Shown in pieces: positions 8,252-16,962 of a DNA stretch of 64,000 bases (positions are counted from its first letter, which is position 1; each line of letters begins with the position of its first letter). The stretch is from Agaribacillus aureus (lineage in GTDB: Bacteria > Bacteroidota > Bacteroidia > Cytophagales > Cyclobacteriaceae): assembly GCA_030442055.1 (NCBI GenBank), contig JAUJEB010000001.1:2356001-2420000 (forward strand). Direction: 5' to 3'. Position numbers and translations under genes: made by a program. Under the pieces are notes generated by a model. That model ran no database searches. It saw only the letters and a list, made by a program, of their open reading frames with translations, and had not been told where the DNA came from.

Positions 8252-9601
8252 ATGAAAAAAACTATGGATAATAGATCATCATTGAATGACGCCGGACAAT
8301 CCAGAAGGAGGTTTGTCAAAAATTCAGCGCTTGTATCAGGCGGACTGGTAGCTTCACAATTACCGGTAGCGGCGGCAGCCAATGTTGCCGGGGACGATAG
8401 CATAAAAATAGCTGTAGTAGGCTGTGGAGGCCGTGGCACTGGAGCAGTCAGGCAGGCCTTAAGCACTAATGCCAATGTAAAATTAGTTGCTATGGCTGAT
8501 GCTTTCCAAAACAGGCTTGATGAGAGCTTCAAAAATATCAGCGAAAAATTTGGGAATTCAGGAAAAATAGACGTGCCAAAAGAGCATCAGTTCGTTGGTT
8601 TCGATGCTTACAAACAGGCTATAGATCTGGCAGATGTCGTATTGCTGGCCACACCTCCAGGTTTCAGACCCCAACATTTTGGTTATGCCGTCAAAAATAA
8701 CAAGCATGTGTTCATGGAAAAACCAGTAGCTACAGATGCGCCCGGGGTAAGAAGAGTTTTGAAGTATGCTAAAATTGCCAAAGAAAGAAAGTTAAATGTA
8801 GTAGTGGGATTGCAAAGACACTATCAAACCAACTACCGCAAGGTTATTGAAAAAATAAGATCCGGAGCAATTGGTGATATTATTTCCGGCCAGGTCTACT
8901 GGAACAGTGGTGGTGTTTGGGTAAGAGCCCGGGAAGAGGGCGAAACAGAAATGCAATACCAAATGAAAAACTGGTATTACTTTAACTGGCTATGCGGGGA
9001 TCATATATTGGAACAGCATATCCATAATATAGATGTCGCCAACTGGTTTATTGGTGATTATCCCGCCACTGCGCAAGGTATGGGAGGCAGAGAGGTAAGA
9101 AAAGGCAAAGATCACGGCCAGATCTTTGATCATCATTTTGTAGAATTTACTTATCCCACCGGCGCCGTTATCAGCAGCCAATGCCGGCATCAACCGGGAA
9201 CCTTATCCAGGGTAGACGAAGTTTTCCAAGGAACCAAAGGCACCTCGTTTACCAGCAGTGGCAACAAAGGGATTTTAAAGGATTACAACGGCGGTACTAT
9301 TTATAGTCACCGTGGCGCGGAAGACCCTAATCCCTACCAGGTAGAGCACGATGAATTATTCGCGGCTATCAAGGCAGGCAATGTCATCAACAACGCCGAA
9401 TATGGCGCGAAAAGTACGCTCACAGCGATCATGGGTAGAATGGCCACCTATTCCGGACAGGTTATCACCTGGCAACAGGCGTTAAATTCCGAAACGCAAT
9501 TGGTTCCTGAGGAACTGTCATGGGATTCAGAGCCTCCGGTTAAGCCTGATGAAGATGGCAACTATCCGGTTCCAGTACCTGGCCAGTTTAAAATTTACTA
9601 A
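8252..9601 (+). CDS. Tat-exported Gfo/Idh/MocA family oxidoreductase
   Basis: A 449-residue NAD(P)-dependent sugar-type oxidoreductase. A twin-arginine signal (SRRRFVKN, then a hydrophobic stretch ending AAAA) lies at about residues 22-48, so the protein is likely exported folded with its cofactor. The Rossmann motif AVVGCGGRGTGAV follows at about 54-66, and the EKPVATD motif with the catalytic Lys is near 160. The C-terminal half matches the usual Gfo/Idh/MocA substrate domain. Family members oxidise or epimerise sugars and inositols, often using a tightly bound nucleotide when periplasmic. It is flanked by a SUMF-like gene and a Tat-exported TIM-barrel gene, suggesting a periplasmic sugar pathway whose substrate is unknown. 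Confidence 0.92.
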   Translation: MKKTMDNRSSLNDAGQSRRRFVKNSALVSGGLVASQLPVAAAANVAGDDSIKIAVVGCGGRGTGAVRQALSTNANVKLVAMADAFQNRLDESFKNISEKFGNSGKIDVPKEHQFVGFDAYKQAIDLADVVLLATPPGFRPQHFGYAVKNNKHVFMEKPVATDAPGVRRVLKYAKIAKERKLNVVVGLQRHYQTNYRKVIEKIRSGAIGDIISGQVYWNSGGVWVRAREEGETEMQYQMKNWYYFNWLCGDHILEQHIHNIDVANWFIGDYPATAQGMGGREVRKGKDHGQIFDHHFVEFTYPTGAVISSQCRHQPGTLSRVDEVFQGTKGTSFTSSGNKGILKDYNGGTIYSHRGAEDPNPYQVEHDELFAAIKAGNVINNAEYGAKSTLTAIMGRMATYSGQVITWQQALNSETQLVPEELSWDSEPPVKPDEDGNYPVPVPGQFKIY

Positions 9602-9623
9602 TTATTTAGGTACTGTCAACACC

Positions 9624-10559
9624 ATGAAAAGAAGAAAGTTTGTCAGAAATTCCATTTTGGCAGGAGGATCGGTTGTGTATTCCTCCAACGCCTTAAGTTC
9701 CAAGCCTAACTCACAGAAACGCAGCCCTATGAATATAACTGCTACTAATTTCAAATTAAAATATGCCCCACACTTTGGCATGTTTAAACATCACGCCGGA
9801 GAAGATCTGCTGGACCAGCTTACTTTTATGAAGGAGGCTGGTTTCAACGCCCTGGAAGACAACGGCATGCCCCGCAGAGATCCGGCCGTTCAAAATAAAA
9901 TCGGACAAAAGCTGGAAGCACTGGACATTGAAATGGGTGTCTTTGTAGCTTCGGCCACTTTTAAAGATGTTACATTTGCCGGTGACGATGAAAGTGCAAA
10001 AGAAGCTGTGATCAAGGATATCAAAAATTCTATTGAGATCGCCAAACGTTGCCATGCCAAATGGATGACTGTGGTTCCCGGTATGTACAGCACCAAAATC
10101 CCATGGGACTACCAGACCGCCAATTGCATTGAGCTGCTAAAACGATGCAGTGAAATACTCGAACCTCACAATTTGACGATGGTTCTGGAGCCACTCAATG
10201 CATATACAAACCATCCCGGGTTATTTTTAACGAAAATCCCACAGGCATATATGATCTGCGAGGCCGTTGATAGCCCCTCTTGTAAAATTTTGAATGACCT
10301 TTACCATCAACAAATCACCGAGGGTAATTTAATTCCCAACATTGACAGGGCCTGGGCTCAGATCGCTTATTTCCAGATGGGCGATAACCCCGGACGCAAG
10401 GAGCCGACTACTGGCGAAATAAACTATAAAAACATTTTCAAACACATACATAAAAAGGGATTTACTGGTATTATGGGTATGGAACATGGCAATTCCCAGC
10501 CAGGCAAGGCAGGGGAACTGGCAGTGATCGAGGCCTATAAAAAAAGCGATGATTTTTAG
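9624..10559 (+). CDS. Tat-exported hydroxypyruvate isomerase-like TIM-barrel protein
   Basis: The start at 9624 gives 311 residues beginning with a twin-arginine signal (MKRRKFVRNS, then a short hydrophobic stretch); the frame is open further upstream to 9549, but that would overlap the previous gene and bury the signal. The mature part is an AP-endonuclease-2/xylose-isomerase-like TIM barrel of the hydroxypyruvate isomerase type, with LEPLNAY, NDLYH, GDNPGR and MEHG carrying the usual metal-binding Glu, Asp, His and Glu. It lies 22 bp after a Tat-exported Gfo/Idh/MocA gene, and the pair probably acts on the same sugar or keto acid. Substrate is not predictable from sequence. Confidence 0.9.
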   Translation: MKRRKFVRNSILAGGSVVYSSNALSSKPNSQKRSPMNITATNFKLKYAPHFGMFKHHAGEDLLDQLTFMKEAGFNALEDNGMPRRDPAVQNKIGQKLEALDIEMGVFVASATFKDVTFAGDDESAKEAVIKDIKNSIEIAKRCHAKWMTVVPGMYSTKIPWDYQTANCIELLKRCSEILEPHNLTMVLEPLNAYTNHPGLFLTKIPQAYMICEAVDSPSCKILNDLYHQQITEGNLIPNIDRAWAQIAYFQMGDNPGRKEPTTGEINYKNIFKHIHKKGFTGIMGMEHGNSQPGKAGELAVIEAYKKSDDF

Positions 10560-10582
10560 CGCCAGGCTAAAAATCATCGCTT
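10544..10582. terminator. Bidirectional terminator between convergent genes
   Basis: A perfect 17-bp stem (AAGCGATGATTTTTAGC with its complement) around a 5-nt GCCAG loop. It is flanked by a T-run on the + strand (CCCGTTTTTTG) and an A-run on the other side, so it can stop transcripts from both the TIM-barrel gene and the BNR-repeat gene. It contains the stop codon of the TIM-barrel gene. Confidence 0.92.
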
Positions 10583-10596
10583 CCCGTTTTTTGTTA

Positions 10597-13422
10597 CTAC
10601 TTTACCTCAAAGCTGATCTCATCAGCGTGGTCGTCATTCACGAATTTAATGGTGTATTTGCCTTTTTGAATATAAGTCATGGCTGATCTCGCACGGTTGC
10701 GCTTGGTCGAAACCGGCCCGACACTTACTTTTAAATCCCAGGAAAAACGATGAAATCCCTTGGTAGCTTCACCTTGCAATTTGCGAATCATTTTGTTGTG
10801 CTCATTATAAATCTGTATATCCACTTTTTCTCCCACCTGACCAACGTAGTAAGATAGTTCAACCCGAGGCATTTTTGGCTTTAAATATGGATACTCGCTT
10901 TCACCCCATTTTTGGGAATATCTAACCGGGCCAGCGGCAAAGGCTACTATCCCCTTTTTGACACTATCCCCCTTCAATTTTTGAAACGGTTTGACATCCA
11001 GGACATAAACACTCCTGCCATGAGTACCTACCACCAATTCATTATCACGAGGGTGCACCACCATATCATAGGCAGCCACATTTGGAATCCCGCTTAAATG
11101 CTCCCAATGATTACCCCGATCAAAGCTGATGTAAGTCCCGTGATCGGTACCTACGTATAATAAATCCTGATTCACCGGATCTTGCAGAATTATATTTACC
11201 GCTTCGTCGGGAAGGTTGCCCCGAAGTGATTTCCAGTTTTTGCCGTAATCGGTGCTCACATAAATGTAGGTACGAAAATCGTCATTGCGATATCCGTTGA
11301 GAGAGACAAAAACAGTGGCCTCGTCATGAGGTGATGGTGAGATACTGCTTACCCATTTGTCTTTGGGCAGACCCTGAGAGATCAGTTCCCAGCTGCCTCC
11401 TCCATTCACGGAGAACTGAACATTGCCATCGTCAGTACCCACGTACAGCACCCCAAATTTGTGGGGGGACTCCGCCAGGCAGGAAATAGTTGAAAAAGGC
11501 ACATTTCCCTGGGGCAGGTCCCTGGTAAGATCTCCGCTGATCTCATCCCAACTGGCACCCCGGTTTAAACTACGGTAAACCTTCTGTGCACCGATATATA
11601 CGATATCCGGATTATGTTTGCTTAGAATCAATGGCGTGCGCCAGTTATATCTTAATTTTGGAGTGCCGATGTCCTGCTTCGGTGTAATCATTTTAGATTT
11701 CCCCGTGGATCTGTCGAGGCGAAAGTAGTTACCAAATTGATAGCCAACGTAAACAATATCGCTATTTCTGGGATCCGGTGCTACAAACATACCATCACCA
11801 CCAAATATTGTTTCCCATTTTTTGCCCTTGTTAGGAATCGTACGGGAAGAGCCAACGAGTGTGCCATTATCCTGGAGCCCTCCATAAACATTATAGGGCC
11901 TTTCCATATCTACATTAACCGTATAAAACTGCCCTACCGCATCGCTGGCAATATGCATCCACTCGGCGCCACCATCATAGCTCACATACAAACCGCCATC
12001 ATTTCCCAACAAGACATGATCGTCATTGTCCGGATTCACCCACATGGCATGGTGATCTACGTGAACATTTCCTATGGTGTCAATCCGCGAAAAAGTCCTG
12101 CCTCCGTCCTCTGACTTCAGCAGGGGTACGCCATATATATAAATCTCATCGGCATTTTGCGGTGAAACCGTAATTTCTCCGAAATAATATCCATAAGTAA
12201 AATACACCCCTTCCAGCGCATAACTATTCATTTTGTTCCAGGACTTACCACTGTCATCGGACCGGTATACCTCTGCGCCTGTAATTTTGGTATCAAACAA
12301 CGCCTGATTGGCATCACCAAAATACTCTGCCAGCGCTCTGGGTTTATATTTTCCCTCCTTGACTTCTTTCTTGACCCGCTCGCTGGTGTATTTGGAAGGG
12401 TAGCGTTTCTTTTTAAGAAATTTATCAAGTTCCTTATCATCGAGATTTAACAGTGCATCCACCTTCATGTCGGTAAAGTCATTTACCTTTAGCCCCTCCT
12501 CCAGGTTGATTTTTTCAGCTCGTGTTTCTTCCTGGCTGTCCATTACTGCATAAACAATACCAGGACTTCCCTGTGCAAAGTTGATACCGATACGACCATT
12601 GGTTGATGATTTGGGAAAGCCCTCGGCGGCCTGCGTCCATGTTTCCCCGCCGTCTTCGGAATAGAAGACAAATGAACCTATACCACTCCCGCTGAAATTT
12701 GAGGCCGTACGGGTTCTTTCCCAGGAAGAGGCCACCAGTTTATCCGGATCAGATTCATTAATTGCCAGATCGGCCACACCGGTGCTGTCATTAAGATATA
12801 GCGTCTTTTTCCAGGTTTTGCCGCCGTCAGTAGATTTAAAAACGCCTCTTTCTGCATTGCTGGAATACAGCGCACCTAACGAAGCTACCCAGACTATGTC
12901 CGGGTTTTTTGGGTGCACTACAATCCGTGAGATATGCTGTGTATTATCCAACCCCAGGTGTATCCAGGTTTTGCCGGCATCGCTACTTTTATAGACTCCT
13001 GACCCGGCGTAACTGGAGCGACTACTATTTTTTTCACCGGTACCAACGTACAAAACGTCGACATTCGATGGTGCTAAGGCGATGTCACCTATGGTAAGCG
13101 TCCCCTGGTTGTCAAAGATCGGCCGAAAAGACACGCCATTATTTTTGGTTTTATAGATTCCTCCGGAGGCATAAGCCACGTAATACGTATGAATATCTGA
13201 AGGAACTACGGCAATATCGACAATTCTGGCTCCCTGTATTACCGGGCCAATGCTGCGAACCGGGTAATCTCTCAAAATAGAGTTATCCCTCATCTCCTGC
13301 CTTAACCTGATAGACTCCGCCATCTCACCTTTGGAAGATGATTGCCCATTGACATAAAGGCCTGAAAATAGAAATAATAATGTTGATACAAGGGCAATAT
13401 TTAAGGAGTTGTTTTTGTTCAT
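10597..13422 (-). CDS. Exported sortilin/VPS10-like BNR-repeat protein
   Basis: A 941-residue protein with a signal peptide (residues 1-27, ending LYVNGQ). The rest is a beta-propeller of the sortilin/VPS10 or photosynthesis-stability type: many Asp-box (BNR) repeats of the form S-x-D-x-G-x-T-W, for example SSDAGKTWIHL, STDGGKTWKKT, SEDGGETWTQA and STDYGKNWKSL. Such proteins are often labelled glycosyl hydrolases because of their sialidase-like repeats, but no sialidase catalytic residues can be assigned here. The last ~100 residues form a separate beta-domain. Large exported propellers like this are common in Bacteroidota and their ligands are mostly unknown. It is monocistronic, ending at a bidirectional terminator. 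Confidence 0.88.
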   Translation of the reverse strand: MNKNNSLNIALVSTLLFLFSGLYVNGQSSSKGEMAESIRLRQEMRDNSILRDYPVRSIGPVIQGARIVDIAVVPSDIHTYYVAYASGGIYKTKNNGVSFRPIFDNQGTLTIGDIALAPSNVDVLYVGTGEKNSSRSSYAGSGVYKSSDAGKTWIHLGLDNTQHISRIVVHPKNPDIVWVASLGALYSSNAERGVFKSTDGGKTWKKTLYLNDSTGVADLAINESDPDKLVASSWERTRTASNFSGSGIGSFVFYSEDGGETWTQAAEGFPKSSTNGRIGINFAQGSPGIVYAVMDSQEETRAEKINLEEGLKVNDFTDMKVDALLNLDDKELDKFLKKKRYPSKYTSERVKKEVKEGKYKPRALAEYFGDANQALFDTKITGAEVYRSDDSGKSWNKMNSYALEGVYFTYGYYFGEITVSPQNADEIYIYGVPLLKSEDGGRTFSRIDTIGNVHVDHHAMWVNPDNDDHVLLGNDGGLYVSYDGGAEWMHIASDAVGQFYTVNVDMERPYNVYGGLQDNGTLVGSSRTIPNKGKKWETIFGGDGMFVAPDPRNSDIVYVGYQFGNYFRLDRSTGKSKMITPKQDIGTPKLRYNWRTPLILSKHNPDIVYIGAQKVYRSLNRGASWDEISGDLTRDLPQGNVPFSTISCLAESPHKFGVLYVGTDDGNVQFSVNGGGSWELISQGLPKDKWVSSISPSPHDEATVFVSLNGYRNDDFRTYIYVSTDYGKNWKSLRGNLPDEAVNIILQDPVNQDLLYVGTDHGTYISFDRGNHWEHLSGIPNVAAYDMVVHPRDNELVVGTHGRSVYVLDVKPFQKLKGDSVKKGIVAFAAGPVRYSQKWGESEYPYLKPKMPRVELSYYVGQVGEKVDIQIYNEHNKMIRKLQGEATKGFHRFSWDLKVSVGPVSTKRNRARSAMTYIQKGKYTIKFVNDDHADEISFEVK

Positions 13423-13520
13423 CAGGAATAAATTCTTTTATTTTCCGAAAAATAAGGATTTTGAGTGTATTTGAAAATGCACTTCTATTTTAATTAACCT
13501 ATCTCCGGAGATCATTTCTT

Positions 13521-13964
13521 ATGTTGGTATCAAAACCAAATTTAAAGACTTTGTTTTCTTTACTGACATTCCTGGCAGTAGATTTTGCCTTACTAATCTA
13601 CCTGTACCTAAAAATATCAGGTCAGCCGGATAATCCCTTTTACCTGCAACTGCTCATTATCGTTTTGGGATTGGTGGCTATAACAATCCTGTGGAAAATT
13701 GTGGGCGCCTATAAAATTATTTCCATTCAAAAGAAAAAAATTGCCGTCAGGTATCCGTTTAAATTTGGTAGTTTTCAATCTGACCTGAATAAACTGGTCT
13801 ACTGGCGAGAAACGGTAATCAAAACCAATAACACTTTGTTTAAGGAACTGAAAATGAAATTTGAGCCAAATAAAGCAGTAAAAATCTCCATGCAGGAAAA
13901 CACCAATTATGACAGGGTGATCGCCTTTCTTAAAAAAAATGCTCCCGGGAAAGAACAAAAGTAA
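13521..13964 (+). CDS. Two-helix membrane protein with a possible PH-like domain
   Basis: A 147-residue protein I do not recognise by name. Two hydrophobic helices span about residues 9-32 and 41-63, with a short loop between them. Residues 68-147 are soluble, basic and beta-rich with a C-terminal helix (YDRVIAFLKKNAP), a pattern reminiscent of bacterial PH-like domains found after a pair of membrane helices. The ATG at 13521 has no competing start. It is divergent from the BNR-repeat gene with 98 bp between them, so the promoters face each other. Function unknown. Confidence 0.65.
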   Translation: MLVSKPNLKTLFSLLTFLAVDFALLIYLYLKISGQPDNPFYLQLLIIVLGLVAITILWKIVGAYKIISIQKKKIAVRYPFKFGSFQSDLNKLVYWRETVIKTNNTLFKELKMKFEPNKAVKISMQENTNYDRVIAFLKKNAPGKEQK

Positions 13965-14157
13965 ATCCATCATCATTACAGGCTTTTCTTAAATCAGGAA
14001 AAATTCCCATTGTTGGGATTGCCTTTCATAGGGGGAGAGCATTCTCAATTTGGGAAATCAAAAACCTCCCATTAGTAAAAAACCTTCTATTTTGCCAAAT
14101 TTGGCGCTTTTAGTTTTTTGGCATAGCCCTTGAAATATGTTAAATCACTAACAAACT

Positions 14158-14271
14158 ATGAACAAAATGGAAGACAACACTAACATCATCTTAATTATCA
14201 CATTGATTATTATGGGTATTTCAGCCAGTGCCATTCTCTTTAAATTGATTTTCAAAAAAGATAAAAGGTAA
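14158..14271 (+). CDS. Small single-pass membrane protein (37 aa)
   Basis: A short ORF from an ATG at 14158 encoding 37 residues: a polar, slightly acidic N-terminus (MNKMEDNTN), one strongly hydrophobic helix of about 20 residues, and a basic tail (KKDKR), which predicts an N-out/C-in single-pass protein. The codon pattern and topology are coherent, and a perfect GCCAAATTTGGC palindrome lies about 50 bp upstream. No homologue is recognised, so it could be a chance ORF, but the charge distribution argues for a real small membrane protein. Confidence 0.45.
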   Translation: MNKMEDNTNIILIITLIIMGISASAILFKLIFKKDKR

Positions 14272-14501
14272 GGCACTTAGAATTAGGTTTGAACTAAAAC
14301 TTTTCTTTTCTGTAAGCAAAAATACTTTAAAATCGCGTGTTCAGCATTCTCAACCCGTGGATGCCAGTCAAAGCGATACCTCCTGAATAAAGTGGAAATC
14401 TGAAGTTTTTGGCATTCAATTCAAAACCTCCTCCGCTAATGCAACGCTTTGATTTAAGCGCTTTTCCCAATACCTTTAGTCGTTCAATATTTCTTTTACC
14501 T

Positions 14502-14870
14502 ATGAAATCATTTTTAGTGATAGGGTTAGGAGGTTTTATCGGAAGTGTTGCCAGATATTATACTCAAATACTATTCAATAAAATGCTGCCAGGCAATATG
14601 CCATATGGAACGTTGACGGCCAATGTACTGGGATGTTTTATCATTGGGATCATCTTTGCCATTGGTTTGAAGCAAGGGATTTTGGCAACCGAATGGAAGC
14701 TATTTGTCGCCGTAGGATTTTGCGGTGGATTTACCACTTTTTCATCATTTTCTCTTGAAAATTTTCTGTTACTGCAATCCGGTCAATATATGGCGATGAT
14801 CACTTATTTTTTGAGCAGTGTGGTACTTGGTTTCGGCGCTACGCTATTGGGGATTTTCCTGTTCAGATAA
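14502..14870 (+). CDS. crcB: Fluoride channel CrcB/FluC
   Basis: A 122-residue four-helix membrane protein that works as an antiparallel dimer to export fluoride. Family motifs are present: GGFIGSVARY near the start, GTLTANVLGCF in the second helix, and GFCGGFTTFSSFSLE in the third, which contains the fluoride-coordinating Phe/Ser/Thr track. The frame is open up to 14409, but the ATG at 14502 gives the normal family N-terminus and length. I looked for a fluoride riboswitch upstream and saw none. The preceding 37-aa ORF and this gene may be independent units. It converges on a carboxypeptidase-regulatory-like gene with no space for a terminator. Confidence 0.93.
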   Translation: MKSFLVIGLGGFIGSVARYYTQILFNKMLPGNMPYGTLTANVLGCFIIGIIFAIGLKQGILATEWKLFVAVGFCGGFTTFSSFSLENFLLLQSGQYMAMITYFLSSVVLGFGATLLGIFLFR

Positions 14871-15497
14871 CTATTTCTTCTTTGATTTAAACGCCCCACT
14901 TTTCCAGTCTCTGATAAAATTGCTCCAATTCAAAGGATTGAGAAAATTATTGGGAGGTGTAAAACCGGTGGTATTATAGAGTTTGCTGTACCGCATTTGA
15001 TCGTAGTAAAACTTATCCTTTTGATAGTGTTCATCCAACACGTCTTCCAGCTCTCGCTCCATTTGGAATATTCTGTCGGCTTCCCCTTTCGGGAGTTTGT
15101 AGTCATAAAATGCGCGGATAAAACTGGCCTCGTCGGGCCAGGCAATAACCTCCACCTCTTTGAGTAAGATAGTTTCTTTGGTTAGCAACTGGATCAGCGA
15201 GTAGGTAGAATCCTGCAGATCCGGAACCAGAAATTTTGCAGGTTTAAAGCCAATAGCTGAGAATTCGAGGGTATCAAACTTCTCCACAGTAATCGAAAAC
15301 TGTCCTGATTTATTACTGGCGGTACCTTTAAATTTATTCTTTATGGATATGGAGCCAAAGGGTACGGCCACCAAAGAATCTGCCTGCAGGATCACTCCGG
15401 TTATGGTGATACTTTTATTTTCCTGCCCATGGCAGACATTAAAACAGCCAAACCAGCCAATCAACACCACTATGAAAATCTTAGATATATTTGTCAT
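14871..15497 (-). CDS. Exported protein with carboxypeptidase regulatory-like domain
   Basis: A start at 15497 gives 208 residues with a signal peptide (MTNISKIFIVVLIGWFGCFNV, cleaved near HGQ). Residues about 28-115 form a CarboxypepD_reg-like beta-sandwich (ITGVILQADSLVAVPFGSISI, then GTASNKSGQFSI and the IGFKPAKF strand), the same module found at the N-termini of TonB-dependent transporters. The C-terminal ~90 residues are charged and helical with no recognised fold. The ATG is one base after the stop codon of the M42 peptidase gene, so translation is probably coupled. Function unknown; it may be an outer-membrane or periplasmic accessory protein. Confidence 0.75.
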   Translation of the reverse strand: MTNISKIFIVVLIGWFGCFNVCHGQENKSITITGVILQADSLVAVPFGSISIKNKFKGTASNKSGQFSITVEKFDTLEFSAIGFKPAKFLVPDLQDSTYSLIQLLTKETILLKEVEVIAWPDEASFIRAFYDYKLPKGEADRIFQMERELEDVLDEHYQKDKFYYDQMRYSKLYNTTGFTPPNNFLNPLNWSNFIRDWKSGAFKSKKK

Positions 15498-15498
15498 T

Positions 15499-16551
15499 TT
15501 ACAGTTTCCAATCGTTATTATCAAGTTCCTCTAATCCTTTGGTAAGCAGCTCGATACAGGCGGCAATGTCATCCTTATCAGCCATTTCAATGACCTGATG
15601 CAGATGTCTGGTAGGAATAGAAATCGCTCCTGAAATAGCCCCGTTTTTACCTCGCCTTTGCACGCCAGCTGTATCGGTACCTCCGGCGGCCAATACTTCC
15701 GGCTGCCATTGAATCTTATGTTTATCAGCTGTTTTCTTCAAAAAAGACACCATCCTGTAATCACAAATAGCTGAAGCATCCATCACCTTAATAGCCGCTC
15801 CTTTACCAAGGCTCGTCACCTTTTCGTGGGGCTGCGCTCCGGGAAGGTCAAAGGCAATAGTGGTATCCAACCCAAATCCAAAATCGGGATTGATGGCCTG
15901 GGCAGCCACGCTGGCACCCCGGATTCCCACCTCCTCCTGCACCGTAAAAACCCCATAAACATCGTAGGGAAAGGTATTTAACTGCCTGAGCGTTTCAATC
16001 AATATAAATACCGAAACCCTGTTATCAATGGATTTACAGTTTACGCAGTTTCCCATTTCAATCAATTCCCTTTCTCTTGTAACAGGATCGCCGACACTGA
16101 TATATTTCTCCACCTCCTCTTTTTCCATGCCCATATCAATGAAATAATCCGTGTTTTTAGGCAATTTGGTTCTTTCCTCGGGTGTCATAACGTGTATCGG
16201 CTTAGTGCCCATTACCCCCGGTAAATCTTTCTTTCCATGTACAATCACACGTTGTGCTGTAAGTGTTTTCGGATCAAACCCACCTAAGGTATGAAATCTG
16301 ATAAATCCGTTATCATCTATGTGTGTGACTATAAAACCAATTTCATCCATATGTGCTGCAATCATCACCTTCTTACCTTCGGGATTATTTTTGGCCTTCT
16401 TAAGTGCTATCAAATTCCCCATGTTATCCACCTGTACCTCATCTACCAATGGGGTTACGATCTTTGATACCATTTTTCTGATCTCCTGCTCAAACCCCGG
16501 CGCACCTGGCGCTTCACAAATCTCTTTTAATAATTTGGTATTTATAGCCAT
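15499..16551 (-). CDS. M42 family metallo-aminopeptidase
   Basis: A 350-residue cytoplasmic dinuclear zinc aminopeptidase of the FrvX/PepA-like M42 family, which forms tetrahedral dodecamers that degrade peptides. Metal and catalytic motifs are intact: AAHMDEIGF near residue 66, the NCKSIDNR segment with the bridging Asp, QEEVGIRGA with the catalytic and metal Glu pair, GLDTTIAF, and the HLHQVIE ligand near the C-terminus. Annotated relatives are often misnamed cellulase or endoglucanase. The start MAINTKLLKEICEAPGAPG matches the family N-terminus. It is translationally coupled to the next gene on the - strand. Confidence 0.93.
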   Translation of the reverse strand: MAINTKLLKEICEAPGAPGFEQEIRKMVSKIVTPLVDEVQVDNMGNLIALKKAKNNPEGKKVMIAAHMDEIGFIVTHIDDNGFIRFHTLGGFDPKTLTAQRVIVHGKKDLPGVMGTKPIHVMTPEERTKLPKNTDYFIDMGMEKEEVEKYISVGDPVTRERELIEMGNCVNCKSIDNRVSVFILIETLRQLNTFPYDVYGVFTVQEEVGIRGASVAAQAINPDFGFGLDTTIAFDLPGAQPHEKVTSLGKGAAIKVMDASAICDYRMVSFLKKTADKHKIQWQPEVLAAGGTDTAGVQRRGKNGAISGAISIPTRHLHQVIEMADKDDIAACIELLTKGLEELDNNDWKL

Positions 16552-16962
16552 ACGCTTTTTTTCGGTAAAAATAAAGAAAGAATAAAAGGTTAAAAATGAT
16601 TTAGGTTATTTTATTGCCGGCAAAACGGCACAAAAAAATTAGGTGCTAAAACCGGTAAATCGCCTGATATTTCTGCGTTTAGCGCCTAAATAATGAAACT
16701 AATTGTCAATCAATAATGTTATATTCTTAATTAGTCGATTTGGCTATAGTCTTTGAATTATTGTTTGGGTGTTCAAAGACAAAGTGAATTGTTTTTTTCA
16801 TAACAAATCAAAGAGAAGAGACCTGCCGGGGCTGGCGGGTCTCTCTCTAATTTTTAACCACTTAATTTTGAGAAGATTATACCCTTAATGGCAAGTTATG
16901 AGAAAGGTAACCCGCCACGCTTAAAATTCTTTGCCCAACCAATCAAATCAGGTTCACAACGT
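16552..16962. other. 411-bp gap with two inverted repeats
   Basis: Two structures stand out: a 9-bp inverted repeat (GTCTTTGAA at 16749-16757 and its complement at 16772-16780), and a GC-rich hairpin at 16818-16843. No convincing gene is present; a 24-codon - strand ORF (16727-16801) lies between the two hairpins. The left end carries the promoter of the M42 peptidase gene. Confidence 0.5.
16818..16843 (-). terminator. GC-rich hairpin downstream of the ECF42-like operon
   Basis: A 10-bp stem (GAGACCTGCC with GGCGGGTCTC, one G-T pair) and a 6-nt loop, about 120 bp beyond the stop of the sigma-factor gene. On the - strand it is followed by a moderately T-rich tract (TTCTCTTTGATTTG); on the + strand by TCTCTAATTTTT. 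It is probably the sigma operon terminator, but could end a small RNA on either strand. Confidence 0.55.

Noticed and set aside
14290-14500. A - strand open frame ending in an SGGIALTGIHG-like sequence
   Set aside because: It has no start codon and overlaps the antisense of the crcB leader; the apparent peptide is not supported by any recognised family.
14281-14501. A fluoride riboswitch upstream of crcB
   Set aside because: I looked for the conserved fluoride aptamer segments and found no match.
16727-16801. A 24-codon - strand ORF between two hairpins
   Set aside because: Too short to support as a gene without other evidence; mentioned only as context for the hairpins.
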